Shown: positions 7,663-17,805, counted from the first letter of the stretch. The stretch is 64,000 bases of DNA from Polaribacter sp. WD7 (GCF_003335085.1 NZ_QPEJ01000015.1:124001-188000), one strand, 5' to 3'. Numbers and translations: made by a program. The notes: a model not told the origin generated them from the sequence alone.

Positions 7663-9093
7663 ATGCAACTAACTAAAAAAATAGGCCTATTACTTGGTCC
7701 CATTTTATTTATCATTATTCATTTTCTACCAGTTACATTGGTTTCAGAAAAAGGAGATGCAGTTATAGCGGTTGCTGTTTGGATGGTCATTTGGTGGATT
7801 ACAGAAACAGTTCACATTGCTGTTACTGCTTTATTACCTTTACTATTATTCCCTTTGTTAAAAGTAATGCCCATTGCAGATGTTGGTGCCAATTATGGCA
7901 GTCCTATTATCTTTTTATTCTTTGGAGGTTTTGTATTGGCTTTGGCTTTAGAGAAAGTAAATCTGCATAAAAGAATCGCTTTAAACATTGTAAAATTTAC
8001 GGGTACAACTCCAGAAAGAGTAGTATTAGGCTTTATGCTAGCAACCGCTTTTATGAGTATGTGGATTAGCAATACAGCAAGTACAGTTGTAATGTTACCG
8101 ATTGCAATTTCTGTGATTAAACTCTTAATTGATGACAAAGACGGATTTACAAAACGCGATAAAAACTTTGCATTAAGCATAATGTTAGGTATTGCTTTTG
8201 CAGCAAATGCAGGTGGAATAGCAACGGTTATTGGAACACCACCAAACTCTGTTTTAATAGGACTATTAGAAAATCAGTATGATATTCAAATATCTTTTTT
8301 AACGTGGATGAGTTTTGGATTGCCATTTTCAATGATAATGATCACTACTGTTTATTTTGTACTTGTGAAATGGATGTTTCCTTGTAAAGGTATTCTGTTT
8401 ACATCCTCAGCCAATTTAATTCACGAAGAAGTTGAGAAACTAGGTAAAATTTCCAAAACTGAAAAACGAGTGTTAACTGTTTTTGCAATCACTGTTTTTT
8501 TATGGATTACAAGAACATTAATCAATAGTGTTTTTACTGAATTGAAATTGTCAGATACTATTATTAGTTTAATAGGTGCAGTTTCCTTATTTGCAATTCC
8601 TATGAGTTTTAAAAAAAGAGATTTTATTTTAGAATGGAATGATACTAGCAAATTAGCTTGGGGAATTTTATTGTTATTTGGAGGGGGTTTAGCACTCGCC
8701 AAAGGAATGGCTTCTTCTGGTTTGGTAGCATTAATTACTGATACCATTGCAGCAGGAAATTTCCCTATTTTGCTTACGGTTTCTTTATTAATTGTTTTGA
8801 TGTTGTTTATGACAGAATTGATGAGTAATGTGGCTTTGGTAGCCGTTTTAGCTCCAGTTGTAGCAGGAATAGCTATTGGGTTAAATATCTCAATTTTAAA
8901 CTTATTAATTCCTGTAACCATGGCAAGTAGTTGTGCATTTATGCTGCCAATGGCAACTCCACCAAATGCAATTGTTTTTGCAAGTGGTTATGTAAAAGTA
9001 AATCAAATGGTTAGAGCAGGAGTTGTCTTAAACCTTATTGCAGTTGGTTTATTAATTTTGTATTATCAATTTGTGATTCCGTTGTTTTTTTAA
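7663..9093 (+). CDS. SLC13/DASS-family sodium-coupled anion transporter
   Basis: 476 residues with about 11-12 hydrophobic segments. It carries two inverted SNT-type signature regions: MWISNTASTVVMLP with IATVIGTPPNSVLIG in the first half, and ELMSNVALVAVLAP with MLPMATPPNAIVFASG in the second. The family imports dicarboxylates, citrate or sulfate with sodium. The exact substrate cannot be read from the sequence, and no metabolic gene next to it gives a hint. Length and topology are normal. Confidence 0.92.
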   Translation: MQLTKKIGLLLGPILFIIIHFLPVTLVSEKGDAVIAVAVWMVIWWITETVHIAVTALLPLLLFPLLKVMPIADVGANYGSPIIFLFFGGFVLALALEKVNLHKRIALNIVKFTGTTPERVVLGFMLATAFMSMWISNTASTVVMLPIAISVIKLLIDDKDGFTKRDKNFALSIMLGIAFAANAGGIATVIGTPPNSVLIGLLENQYDIQISFLTWMSFGLPFSMIMITTVYFVLVKWMFPCKGILFTSSANLIHEEVEKLGKISKTEKRVLTVFAITVFLWITRTLINSVFTELKLSDTIISLIGAVSLFAIPMSFKKRDFILEWNDTSKLAWGILLLFGGGLALAKGMASSGLVALITDTIAAGNFPILLTVSLLIVLMLFMTELMSNVALVAVLAPVVAGIAIGLNISILNLLIPVTMASSCAFMLPMATPPNAIVFASGYVKVNQMVRAGVVLNLIAVGLLILYYQFVIPLFF

Positions 9094-9194
9094 ATTAGTT
9101 AAACTTTTTTAGGCTATAAAATTTTAACGTACTTATAACACATACTGCATTTGCAGAGATTGTAAATTGCCATTTTAATTAAAATAAAACTACA

Positions 9195-10304
9195 ATGAAA
9201 TTTTTTACAAGTAAAACCCTATGGTTTTTAGCGTTAGGTTTGTCTTTCCTTTTCGCTAATGAAACAACAGCACAACTTACACTTCCTGCAAGAAGTCAAG
9301 AAGCAGAAGTAACGCAACGTGTTGGTATTACAGATATTACCATTCATTACAATAGACCGTTAACTAGAGGTAGAAAAATATGGGGAGCTTTGGTGCCTTA
9401 TGGCTTTAATAATTTGGGTTTTGGTACTTCTAAATCTGCACCATGGAGAGCAGGAGCTGATTATAACACAACAATAGCGTTTGCACATGATGTAAAATTA
9501 GAAGGAAAAGATGTGAAAGCTGGCAAATATGCTCTGTTTATGGCACCTAAAGAAGACGGAACAGTTACCATAGTTTTATCTTCTAACACAACTTCTTGGG
9601 GAAGTTATTATTATGACGAATCTGAAGATGTACTTAGAGTAGAAGTAACCTCTAAAGATGTTGAAGAAAGCAAAGAGCTGTTGACCTATGAATTTAATAC
9701 CGTAGAGGCAAACGCTACTATTGCATCTTTGCACTGGGGCAAAAAGAGAATTCCTTTTAAAATTGAAGTAGCCGTAACTGATATTGTAATGGCAGGTATT
9801 GAGAACGATTTACGAAATCCTAAAGGATTTCAACAAACCACTTGGGACCAAGCTGCAGGATATGCATTTAGAGCTGGTAATTTAGAAAAGGCTTTAGAGT
9901 GGACAAATGCATCTATTAAGGGTAATTTCTTTAGCAAAGAAAATTTTTCAAATTTATCATTAAAAGGACAAATTTTAATGAAGCAAGGGAAAAATAAGGA
10001 AGCTATTGCGTCTATGCAAAAAGCTGCTACACATGCCACAAATAATCAAACTTATGGTTTGGTAAATCAGTTAATCACTGCTGGAGAAAAAAAGATAGCA
10101 TTAAAAATTGCCAAAGCAAACGTAAAAAAATATGACGGAGCATTTCCTTCAAATTATAGTTTAACAAGAGTTTATTCTTCTCAAGGAGACTTTAAAAAAG
10201 CGATAAAGGCTGCTAACGCATCTTTAAAAATAGCGCCTGCAAACTTTAAAACTCGTTTGAATAATGAGATAGAAAAGTTAAAAAAAGGAGAGGATATTAA
10301 TTAG
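9195..10304 (+). CDS. DUF2911 protein with C-terminal TPR repeats
   Basis: 369 residues. A signal peptide ending near FANETTAQ is followed by a DUF2911 domain (about residues 30-190), recognised by ITIHYNRPLTRGRKIWG and a later HWGKKRIPFKI. The last 150 residues form two or three tetratricopeptide-like repeats (AGNLEKALEWTNASIKGN, GDFKKAIKAANASLKIAP). It is predicted to be exported to the periplasm or surface. DUF2911 has no known biochemical role. It is monocistronic, with a terminator immediately downstream. Confidence 0.85.
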   Translation: MKFFTSKTLWFLALGLSFLFANETTAQLTLPARSQEAEVTQRVGITDITIHYNRPLTRGRKIWGALVPYGFNNLGFGTSKSAPWRAGADYNTTIAFAHDVKLEGKDVKAGKYALFMAPKEDGTVTIVLSSNTTSWGSYYYDESEDVLRVEVTSKDVEESKELLTYEFNTVEANATIASLHWGKKRIPFKIEVAVTDIVMAGIENDLRNPKGFQQTTWDQAAGYAFRAGNLEKALEWTNASIKGNFFSKENFSNLSLKGQILMKQGKNKEAIASMQKAATHATNNQTYGLVNQLITAGEKKIALKIAKANVKKYDGAFPSNYSLTRVYSSQGDFKKAIKAANASLKIAPANFKTRLNNEIEKLKKGEDIN

Positions 10305-10324
10305 AAAATGTTCTTTAGATATTC

Positions 10325-10356
10325 TAAAAAACCCATGAGATAACCATGGGTTTTTT
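10325..10356. terminator. Bidirectional terminator between the DUF2911 gene and yifB
   Basis: ACCCATG and CATGGGT form a stem with a loop of about seven bases, bordered by A and T runs on both sides. It separates two convergent genes. Confidence 0.85.
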
Positions 10357-10368
10357 GTGTTGATAATT

Positions 10369-11904
10369 TTACCCTAACCAACCCTCTCTATCCAAACTTC
10401 TGTATTGTATAGCTTCAGCAATATGATCTGGAGAAATATCTTTAGAATTTGCTAAATCCGCAATAGTTCTTGCTACTTTTAAAATGCGGTCATAAGCTCT
10501 GGCAGAAAGGTTCAGTTTTTCCATAGCTGTCTTTAAAAGTGATAAACTTTCTTTGGATAATTTACAAAATGCGCGAATTTGTTTTACATTCATTTGTGCA
10601 TTGTAATGAACGTTGTCAAAACCTAAAAAACGCTGAGATTGAATTTCTCTTGCTGCAGTAACTCGTTTTCTTATGACTACTGATGATTCTCCTTTTCTAT
10701 CATCAGATAGTTTATCAAAAGGAACAGGTGTCACCTCAATATGAATGTCTATTCTATCTAATAACGGACCAGAAATCTTACTCAAATAACGTTGCATTTC
10801 TTGAGGAGATGAAGTCATAGGCGAATCTGGATTGTTAAAAAAACCAGAAGGACTAGGATTCATACTTGCTACTAGCATAAAAGAACTCGGATACGTAATG
10901 GTAAATTTTGCTCTAGAAATAGTAACTTCTCTATCTTCTAAAGGTTGTCGCATTACTTCTAAAACGCTTCTTTTAAATTCGGGCAGTTCGTCTAAAAACA
11001 AAATACCGTTATGAGATAATGAAATTTCACCTGGTTGCGGATATTGTCCGCCACCAACAAGAGCCACGTCACTTATGGTATGATGCGGACTTCTAAACGG
11101 ACGTTGTACCATTAATCCGTTTTCTTTTGTTTTACCAACTACAGAATGAATTTTTGTAGTTTCTAAAGCTTCATGCAATGTCATTGGTGGTAATATAGAA
11201 GGTAACCTTTTGGCCAACATGGTTTTTCCAGAACCAGGAGGACCAATTAAAATGATATTATGACCACCAGCAGCAGCAATTTCCATACATCGTTTTATAG
11301 ATTCTTGTCCTTTTACATCAGAAAAATCAAACTCAGGGAAATCAATATGTTTGTAAAACTCTGCTCTTGTATCAATAATTGTTGGTTCAATTTTTTTATC
11401 ATCATTAAAATGACGGATGACTTCTAAAATAGTATCAACCCCTAAAACTTCTAAATCGTTAACTATAGCAGCTTCTTTTGCATTTTCTTTAGGGAGAATA
11501 AAATGTTTAAAACCTTCTTCTCTAGCTTTTATGGCAATGGGTAAAGCACCTTTTATGGGTTGTAAACTTCCATCTAAAGAAAGTTCGCCCATGATAACAT
11601 AATCTTTAATGTTGTTGGATTGAATTTGATTTGAGGCTGCTAAAATTCCCACAGCTAAGGTTAAATCATAAGCAGCACCTTCTTTTCGAATATCTGCAGG
11701 AGCCATATTAATAATGATTTTCTTTCCAGGAAGTTTGTAGTTATTGTTATTTAAAGCGGCAGAAATTCGATAAGAACTCTCACTTACAGCTTTGTCGGGT
11801 AAACCTACTAAATGATAACCAATTCCTTTATCAATATTAACTTCAACAGTAATGGTAGTGGCTTCTATACCAAAGACGGCAGAACCATGAACTTTTACTA
11901 GCAT
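10369..11904 (-). CDS. YifB/ComM-family Mg-chelatase-like AAA+ ATPase
   Basis: 511 residues, typical length. The N-terminal 180 residues form the ChlI-like domain (ATTITVEVNIDKGIGYHLVG). The AAA+ core has Walker A GPPGSGKTMLAKRLP, Walker B FLDELPEF, and the DRIDIHIEV sensor segment. A C-terminal helical domain contains LSARAYDRILKVARTIADL. In naturally competent bacteria ComM is a branch-migration helicase needed for integration of transforming DNA. DprA is encoded elsewhere in this window, but whether this strain is competent is inference. A TATCTTTA box lies 9 bases upstream of the ATG, suggesting a very short leader. Confidence 0.92.
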   Translation of the reverse strand: MLVKVHGSAVFGIEATTITVEVNIDKGIGYHLVGLPDKAVSESSYRISAALNNNNYKLPGKKIIINMAPADIRKEGAAYDLTLAVGILAASNQIQSNNIKDYVIMGELSLDGSLQPIKGALPIAIKAREEGFKHFILPKENAKEAAIVNDLEVLGVDTILEVIRHFNDDKKIEPTIIDTRAEFYKHIDFPEFDFSDVKGQESIKRCMEIAAAGGHNIILIGPPGSGKTMLAKRLPSILPPMTLHEALETTKIHSVVGKTKENGLMVQRPFRSPHHTISDVALVGGGQYPQPGEISLSHNGILFLDELPEFKRSVLEVMRQPLEDREVTISRAKFTITYPSSFMLVASMNPSPSGFFNNPDSPMTSSPQEMQRYLSKISGPLLDRIDIHIEVTPVPFDKLSDDRKGESSVVIRKRVTAAREIQSQRFLGFDNVHYNAQMNVKQIRAFCKLSKESLSLLKTAMEKLNLSARAYDRILKVARTIADLANSKDISPDHIAEAIQYRSLDREGWLG

Positions 11905-11913
11905 TTTTTTCTT

Positions 11914-11921
11914 TAAAGATA
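11914..11921 (-). promoter_or_regulatory. -7-like box of the YifB gene
   Basis: On the minus strand TATCTTTA (one mismatch to TAnnTTTG) ends 9 bases before the ATG. No -33 match was found. Confidence 0.35.
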
Positions 11922-12051
11922 AAGAAAATTAGTCAAGATTAAGTTTTTTGAAAATACAAATGAGTTAAATTCTGTTCTTACAAGAATCTTTTTTTTAAGT
12001 TTAAATTTTTTTATGGGTTTGTAGGATATGTAAATATTGAAATAGATATAA

Positions 12052-12097
12052 AAAATGATAGTTATGTACGTAAGGAGCATACAATAACTATCATTTT
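12052..12097 (-). terminator. Terminator after ppc
   Basis: A perfect 14-base inverted repeat, AAAATGATAGTTAT with ATAACTATCATTTT, has an 18-base loop. On the minus strand it is followed by a T run, and it begins 27 bases after the ppc stop. The remaining gap up to yifB (11905-12051) shows no gene. Confidence 0.7.
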
Positions 12098-12123
12098 AAA
12101 AATTTGTGTTTCGAATGAAAATA

Positions 12124-14706
12124 TTAAGCAGAATTTCTGCTTGCATTAATATTTCCAAACAAAGAACGCATTACCATTTTTTCGTAAATTTCAATTTTAT
12201 CAGTATCCATATTTTCAGATTTCTGAAGTTCTTGTATCTTTTTTAATGCATATTGCTGTATGGTTAATAAAGGCAAAACAATCCGTTCTCTAATTTCTAT
12301 AGAAGCTTTTCCTACAGGGAAATTCTCCATCAATTCTGTATGACCAGTTAATTTTAGAAGTAATCTTTTTGTAGTTTTATATTCTTCGTAAATCAATGTC
12401 CAAAACTCTCCAAACTCTTCATCTTCTGCCATATACGCTGTTAACCCAAAGAAAGATTTTGTCAAACTCATAACACTATTTTCTAATAGTGTTCTAAAGA
12501 AATCTGAGGCATTGTAAAATTCTACAACTTCATCAAATCTACCAGCATCTTCATATTTTTTGAGAGCTGTACCCACGCCAAAGAAACCAGGAACATTTTG
12601 TTTTAATTGGCTCCAACTTCCTACAAACGGAATAGCGCGTAACTGAGAAAAATCTAACGTATCAGAATTTGAACGTTTGCTTGGTCTACTACCAATATTT
12701 GTTTTCGCATAATATTTTAAGGTACTCATTTTCTCTAAGTACGGTAAAAATTTAGGATGATTTTTAAAGTTAACATAACTTTTGTAACTTATATCAGCCA
12801 AGTCATTCATTAACGTTCTATGCTCTTCGTTTAACTGGTCTTTGGTAAAAATATCATTTTTAATACCAGAACTTAACAGTTGTTCTAAGTTATATTGAGA
12901 AGAATCTACAGTACCAAAATTAGAGCTAATAGTTTGTCCTTGTACCGTTAATTGTATTTCTTTATCTTCTATAGTTGGTCCTAAAGAAGCATAAAACTGA
13001 TGTGTTTTACCTCCACCACGTGCAGGAGGTCCTCCACGTCCGTCAAAGAAAATTACCTCTATATCATATTCTCTAGAAACTCTAGTTAAGGCTTCTTTTG
13101 CTTTAAAAATTCCCCAGTTTGCCATCAAGTAACCACCATCTTTTGTTCCGTCAGAAAAGCCACACATAATGGTTTGCTTATTTTTTCTTTTTAATAAATG
13201 GTGTCTATAAACCCTATTAGAATATAGTGTACGCATTACCTCTTCTGCATTTTCTAAATCTTCTACGGTTTCAAAAAGCGGAATAACATCTACAGGCAAT
13301 TCATTTTCAAAACCGCATAAATTTAACATTGCAAACGTTTCCATTACGTTTAATGCTGTCTGATTATTACTTATAATATACCTGTTTGCACCGCGTTCTC
13401 CATTTCTTTGCTGAATGGTTTTTAGAGCATAAATAGATTCTATAGTTTTAACAGAAATATCGTCTGTTAAAATGCTAGAATCTATGCTTCCCTTCACTAC
13501 AGAAAGGATTTTTATTTGTTCTTCTTCAGAAAGACTTAGATAATTTTCAGGAAAAGTAGTGTCTCCTTGAGATTGTAAATCTTTTACGATTTGCACAAAA
13601 GCTTTGTGATGCACTCTACTGTCTTGTCTAATATCCAAAGTTGCAAAATGGAATCCAAAAATTCTTACTTTATTGATAAAGTCATTCAACTCTTCAACAA
13701 ATAAAGATTGATGCTCATTTACAATAATTTCTCTGGCTGCATATAATTCTTCTAAAAGAATTTTTTGAGAGAAATTTACTTTAGTGTAACTTCTAACAAC
13801 ATGCTTATACAAGCGTTTTTCAACTCTTGCTAAAATGTCTTGAACGCCGTCAAAAGTGAATCTTCTTTTTAAACGTCTTACATCCCTGTAGTAGCTTCTT
13901 AATACAGTTTGACGTAATCTTTCTGCTACATTTAAGGTTATTTCTGTAGTTACAAAAGGGTTTCCATCTCTATCTCCCCCAGGCCAAAATCCTAAATCAA
14001 TAATTTCATTATCTATAGGTTTACCATCGTATACATGATGCTGAATATAATTGTATATCTTTGGAACAGAGTGATAAAAAACATGTTCTAAATACCAAAC
14101 CAAACTTACGGCTTCATCAAAAGGAGTAGGTTTTTCTTTTTTGTAAAAAGGAGTTCTACCTAATTGAGCTAGTAATTTTTTAATCAATAATAAATCATCA
14201 TTTTGAATGGCTTTATCTAAATCTGTAATAATACCCAAAACGCTACCAGGATAGAATTGAGTAGGATGTGCAGTTAATACTATTCTTACCTTAAAGTCTT
14301 CTAAATAGGCTCTTAGTTGATCTTTTTTATTGCTTAAAGTGGCAGATTCTTTAGAGCTTCTTAAGGTTCCAAAACCATCCATATTATTTACAATAGGAAA
14401 AGCAGCATCTTCTATAGCGTCAAACAAAACAACTTGGCGTTCTATAAACTGAATAAAACGAAATAATAAGTCTGTTTTTTCTTTTTCTGTTGGATTTTCT
14501 TGATATTTCTTAAAAAAATGTTCTACAATTTCTGTCGGATTTTTATTTAAATCAAAACCTTTTTCACAAACTTTGTGCAAAAGGGGTAATAAAACTCCTG
14601 TATCATCTATAGTATCAAAAGGCAACGTTATAAAAATACTATTGTAAATTTGATACTTAGAAAGTACATTTTCATTAAATCTTTGTAACTTAGGTAAACT
14701 ACTCAT
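12124..14706 (-). CDS. ppc: Phosphoenolpyruvate carboxylase
   Basis: 860 residues, slightly shorter than the roughly 880-920 of other bacterial enzymes. It carboxylates phosphoenolpyruvate with bicarbonate to oxaloacetate, refilling the TCA cycle. Motifs in order are VLTAHPTQFYPGSVL with the catalytic His, LGFWPGGDRDGNPFVT, GFSDGTKDGGYLMANW, and FFDGRGGPPARGGGKTH near the glycine loop. The C-terminus, MRSLFGNINASRNSA, ends in small residues where many homologues end NTG. The gene appears monocistronic, with its own terminator. Confidence 0.97.
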   Translation of the reverse strand: MSSLPKLQRFNENVLSKYQIYNSIFITLPFDTIDDTGVLLPLLHKVCEKGFDLNKNPTEIVEHFFKKYQENPTEKEKTDLLFRFIQFIERQVVLFDAIEDAAFPIVNNMDGFGTLRSSKESATLSNKKDQLRAYLEDFKVRIVLTAHPTQFYPGSVLGIITDLDKAIQNDDLLLIKKLLAQLGRTPFYKKEKPTPFDEAVSLVWYLEHVFYHSVPKIYNYIQHHVYDGKPIDNEIIDLGFWPGGDRDGNPFVTTEITLNVAERLRQTVLRSYYRDVRRLKRRFTFDGVQDILARVEKRLYKHVVRSYTKVNFSQKILLEELYAAREIIVNEHQSLFVEELNDFINKVRIFGFHFATLDIRQDSRVHHKAFVQIVKDLQSQGDTTFPENYLSLSEEEQIKILSVVKGSIDSSILTDDISVKTIESIYALKTIQQRNGERGANRYIISNNQTALNVMETFAMLNLCGFENELPVDVIPLFETVEDLENAEEVMRTLYSNRVYRHHLLKRKNKQTIMCGFSDGTKDGGYLMANWGIFKAKEALTRVSREYDIEVIFFDGRGGPPARGGGKTHQFYASLGPTIEDKEIQLTVQGQTISSNFGTVDSSQYNLEQLLSSGIKNDIFTKDQLNEEHRTLMNDLADISYKSYVNFKNHPKFLPYLEKMSTLKYYAKTNIGSRPSKRSNSDTLDFSQLRAIPFVGSWSQLKQNVPGFFGVGTALKKYEDAGRFDEVVEFYNASDFFRTLLENSVMSLTKSFFGLTAYMAEDEEFGEFWTLIYEEYKTTKRLLLKLTGHTELMENFPVGKASIEIRERIVLPLLTIQQYALKKIQELQKSENMDTDKIEIYEKMVMRSLFGNINASRNSA

Positions 14707-14852
14707 AATTGGTTGATTTTACATTTTAAAATTACAAAAAACGAAAATCATAGAACCTAACTTTTTATCAATAATCAGTTGTTTTTAGTGAGAAAAATAT
14801 ATTAATATGAGGAGTTTTTAGTGAAATGTTCATTTTCTATTTTTAATCTTAG

Positions 14853-14876
14853 TTTTTGTTTTTATTCAAACAAAAA
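14853..14876 (-). terminator. Possible weak terminator after tilS
   Basis: TTTTTGTTT and AAACAAAAA form a nine-base inverted repeat with a six-base loop, about 25 bases downstream of the tilS stop. It is almost only A-T pairs, so it is weak. The rest of 14707-14900 holds no gene. Confidence 0.35.
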
Positions 14877-14900
14877 ATAAAAAACAAAGAAATACTGTTT

Positions 14901-16229
14901 TTAGCCTAAAAAAGATATTTTTAAAGCAGTTTTAGTGTTTTTTGTTGCCAAAAATTTACGGTCTTTTCGGTAACTAACAATCCAGATAATAGCATTGTTA
15001 TTATTGCAGAGCAGCCATGTATTTTGTTTCTGAAAAAGAGAAAACTTTTCATCTTTAAAAAATTTACTTACTTTCTTTTTACCTTCCATTCCATAGGGAT
15101 AAAAAATATCTCCATTTTGCCACTTTCTAAGTTTTAGAGGAAATTGAATTTTACTTGTATCTATAAAAATACTTTGTTTGTCTTGCAGCTCTTGGTATTG
15201 ACATTCTTCTAATTTTAGATGGATAGGATTAGTGAGCTCAATTTGATTTTTTTGGATTTCAATTTCAGTAGAAGCACTATTTTCTGATTTTTTGAATAGA
15301 ATTAAGAATTCTCTATCTTTAAGTAAAACATGCGTTTTAGAAAAAACATGTTTACCAGATTGTGCAGAAAGTAGCTTGTAGATATCATTCCACTCTGTAA
15401 AATGATAGGGCTTTAAAAGTTGATATAAATATGCTTTTGGATTGGAAAGTTGATTGATTTTTTGAATATCAAGTTTACAATTTTTTTTATCTAAATCCAA
15501 TGTTTCAGAATGTCCTACATTTTCAGAAACCTCTTGTATTTTATCTGTTATAATTTCCTGACTATCTTGTAAATACGTTATAGTTTTAGCAAAAGAATCT
15601 AACAAGCTAGGATTGATTTCTTTTAAAATAGGAATGACTTGGTGTCTAATTTTATTTCTGATATATTTTGTAGATGCGTTACTTTTATCTTCTCTCCATT
15701 CAATATTTTTATCTTTAGCATAAGCTAAAATAGTTGTACGTGAAAAAGGTAAAAGAGGTCTAATAATTGTGTTATTTATTGCAGGAATACCTGTTAAACC
15801 TTCCAAACCTGTACCTCTAGTTAGGTTAATTAAAAAAGTTTCTAAATTGTCATCTGCGTGATGGGCGGTTAAAACATAACTAAATTGTTCTTCTTTTAAT
15901 AGTTTTTGAAACCAATTGTATCGTAATGATCTGGCTGCTAATTGTGTAGATAATTTCTGCTTTTGGGCAAATTTAGTTGTTTCAAATCGAATGCAATATG
16001 TTGCAATGTTTAAAGATTTTCCTAAATCTTTAATAAAAACTTCATCTAAAGTGCTTTCTTCTTTTCGTAGTTGAAAATTGCAATGTGCTAAAGCTATTTG
16101 ATATCCTTCTTTGTGCAATAGGTGGGTTAAAACCACAGAATCAATCCCGCCAGAAATTGCAATCAGTAATTTTTGGTCCTTTAAAAAAGGAAATTTTGCA
16201 CGAATATGATGTGTAAATTGTTGTTGCAT
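14901..16229 (-). CDS. tilS: tRNA(Ile)-lysidine synthase
   Basis: 442 residues. The N-type ATP pyrophosphatase motif AISGGIDSVVLTHLL is near residue 25, followed by LAHCNFQLR, TAHHADDNLETFLINLTRGTGLEGL and RNKIRHQVIPIL, all standard for TilS. It modifies the wobble cytidine of the minor tRNA(Ile) to lysidine, allowing AUA decoding, and AUA is common in this AT-rich genome. The C-terminal domain with KVSKFFKDEKFSLFQK is present, so it is the full-length form. A TATTTTTG box lies 8 bases before the ATG. Confidence 0.95.
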   Translation of the reverse strand: MQQQFTHHIRAKFPFLKDQKLLIAISGGIDSVVLTHLLHKEGYQIALAHCNFQLRKEESTLDEVFIKDLGKSLNIATYCIRFETTKFAQKQKLSTQLAARSLRYNWFQKLLKEEQFSYVLTAHHADDNLETFLINLTRGTGLEGLTGIPAINNTIIRPLLPFSRTTILAYAKDKNIEWREDKSNASTKYIRNKIRHQVIPILKEINPSLLDSFAKTITYLQDSQEIITDKIQEVSENVGHSETLDLDKKNCKLDIQKINQLSNPKAYLYQLLKPYHFTEWNDIYKLLSAQSGKHVFSKTHVLLKDREFLILFKKSENSASTEIEIQKNQIELTNPIHLKLEECQYQELQDKQSIFIDTSKIQFPLKLRKWQNGDIFYPYGMEGKKKVSKFFKDEKFSLFQKQNTWLLCNNNNAIIWIVSYRKDRKFLATKNTKTALKISFLG

Positions 16230-16237
16230 CTCTTATC

Positions 16238-16245
16238 CAAAAATA
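16238..16245 (-). promoter_or_regulatory. -7 box directly before tilS
   Basis: On the minus strand TATTTTTG lies in the 22-base gap upstream of tilS and ends 8 bases before its ATG. It would give tilS its own nearly leaderless transcript within the pabB-tilS cluster. Confidence 0.4.
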
Positions 16246-16251
16246 CCATTT

Positions 16252-16488
16252 TTATTTTTGAGATTTTAACCAAACACGAATCTCTTTTTTAAGGAAAACT
16301 TCTGGCTTTGGTAGCGGAATAGTTCTACCAAATTGCTTACTTCTATTAAATTTAGAAAAGTTGGTTTTAAGTTGTTTCCACTCTTCAGGGTATATTTTTA
16401 AAAAAGCGGTAAACATAGTTTGTTCTGTAACTTTTTCTTTTAAAGAATGTAAGGTGTTTTTAAAAAGTAGGTCTTTATTTACAATCAT
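16252..16488 (-). CDS. Small conserved-looking protein between pabB and tilS
   Basis: 78 residues, basic, without signal peptide or membrane segment. Its tail reads RTIPLPKPEVFLKKEIRVWL. I do not recognise a domain. It starts four bases after the pabB stop and ends 22 bases before tilS, so it sits in a compact leftward operon. Codon use resembles its neighbours, and the tight spacing on both sides supports it being real. Confidence 0.65.
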   Translation of the reverse strand: MIVNKDLLFKNTLHSLKEKVTEQTMFTAFLKIYPEEWKQLKTNFSKFNRSKQFGRTIPLPKPEVFLKKEIRVWLKSQK

Positions 16489-16492
16489 AATT

Positions 16493-17797
16493 CTATTTAG
16501 AATTCAGTAAAACATATTTCATCGCTTTTGCTTTTAGCAAGCATTCTTCGTATTCTTTTTCGGGTTTTGATTTTGCAGTAATGGCTCCTCCAACAGAATA
16601 AGAAATATATTTTTTTTCTTGGTTGTACAGTATACTTCTAATAATTACATTAAAATCAAAGTCATTGTTTGGGGTAAAGTAACCAATGGTTCCAGAATAC
16701 AAACCGCGTTTGGTTTCTTCTAGATGCTCAATAATTTTCATAGCAGAAACTTTTGGTGCGCCTGTCATGCTTCCCATAGGAAATGTATCTTGTAAAACAT
16801 CTATTGGGTTTGTTTTGGTTTCATCAATCTCAGAAACTACTGTAGAAATCATTTGATGTACTTGTTTAAAAGCGTATACTTTACAAAGTTCTTCAACATA
16901 TACAGTTCCTTTTTTGGCAGATTTAGACAAATCATTTCTAACCAAATCTACAATCATCACATTTTCTGCACGTTCTTTATCATCACGCATCAAATCGTTT
17001 GCAATTTTGACGTCGTCTATTGGGCTAATTAGTCGTTTTGCAGTTCCTTTTATGGGTTGAGAAATAATTTTAGTTCCTTCTTTTTTTAGATACCTTTCTG
17101 GTGATGCACATAAGGCATAATGGTTGTCTATTTTTAAAAAAGAAGCAAAAGGAGGCTCAGAAATCTCGTTAAGATGTGTGTAAACTTCAATCGGATTAAT
17201 TTCACTATTTTCAGCATAAAACTCTTGGCAAAAATTGGCTTCGTAAATATCTCCTTTATGAATATGCTCTAAAATTTTTGTCACTTTTGCATGGTATTCA
17301 TCTTTATGAATTCTTAGTTTTATCTTAATAGTGTTTATAGAAGGTAAGATGGTTTGTTTTTTAAATTGGTGTATGATTTTAAAATCCGATTCAATTTCAT
17401 CATCAACCATAGATAAGTATTGAAATTCTACCTGATTGCCTCTAATAAAAATGAGTTTTTTGGGTTGAAAAAAATACAAGTCTGGAAAGTTTAATCCATC
17501 AAAATTTGACGATGAAAGTTGCTCTACATCGTTTTTAACATCATAAGTAATGTATCCAAAAATATAATCTTTAGTAACTTCTTGATATTCTTTTAGTTTT
17601 TCAAAAGCGTTTTGATAGTCTGTCTTTATAGAAGTAAAATCATCTGCAGCCAAAGCGCAATCAAAGTTAGAATATTGTTGTTTGTATTGATTAGAATCTA
17701 ACCAAATGATGTTTTCAAACTCTTGAGACCAACACAAAAGATTGTGTTTAAAATCATCAATAGTAGCAACAGAAAAAGTTCTTGTAGTTCTTTGCAT
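16493..17797 (-). CDS. pabB: Aminodeoxychorismate synthase component I (PabB-type chorismate-binding enzyme)
   Basis: 434 residues. The C-terminal chorismate-binding domain has the signature segments FSQ-like EANFCQEFYAEN, ASPERYLKKEG, PIKGTAKR, VDLVRNDLSKSAKKGTV, and FPMGSMTGAPKVSAMKIIE with SVGGAITAKSKPEKEYEE. The alternative is anthranilate synthase component I, but no trp genes or glutamine amidotransferase partner are next to it. It would make aminodeoxychorismate for folate. A TATTTTTG box (17806-17813) lies 8 bases before the ATG. Confidence 0.85.
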   Translation of the reverse strand: MQRTTRTFSVATIDDFKHNLLCWSQEFENIIWLDSNQYKQQYSNFDCALAADDFTSIKTDYQNAFEKLKEYQEVTKDYIFGYITYDVKNDVEQLSSSNFDGLNFPDLYFFQPKKLIFIRGNQVEFQYLSMVDDEIESDFKIIHQFKKQTILPSINTIKIKLRIHKDEYHAKVTKILEHIHKGDIYEANFCQEFYAENSEINPIEVYTHLNEISEPPFASFLKIDNHYALCASPERYLKKEGTKIISQPIKGTAKRLISPIDDVKIANDLMRDDKERAENVMIVDLVRNDLSKSAKKGTVYVEELCKVYAFKQVHQMISTVVSEIDETKTNPIDVLQDTFPMGSMTGAPKVSAMKIIEHLEETKRGLYSGTIGYFTPNNDFDFNVIIRSILYNQEKKYISYSVGGAITAKSKPEKEYEECLLKAKAMKYVLLNSK

Positions 17798-17805
17798 ATG
17801 TACTG

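Noticed and set aside
8421..8921. Reverse-strand frame of 166 codons inside the SLC13 gene
   Set aside because: Low-complexity shadow of membrane helices, no sign of selection.
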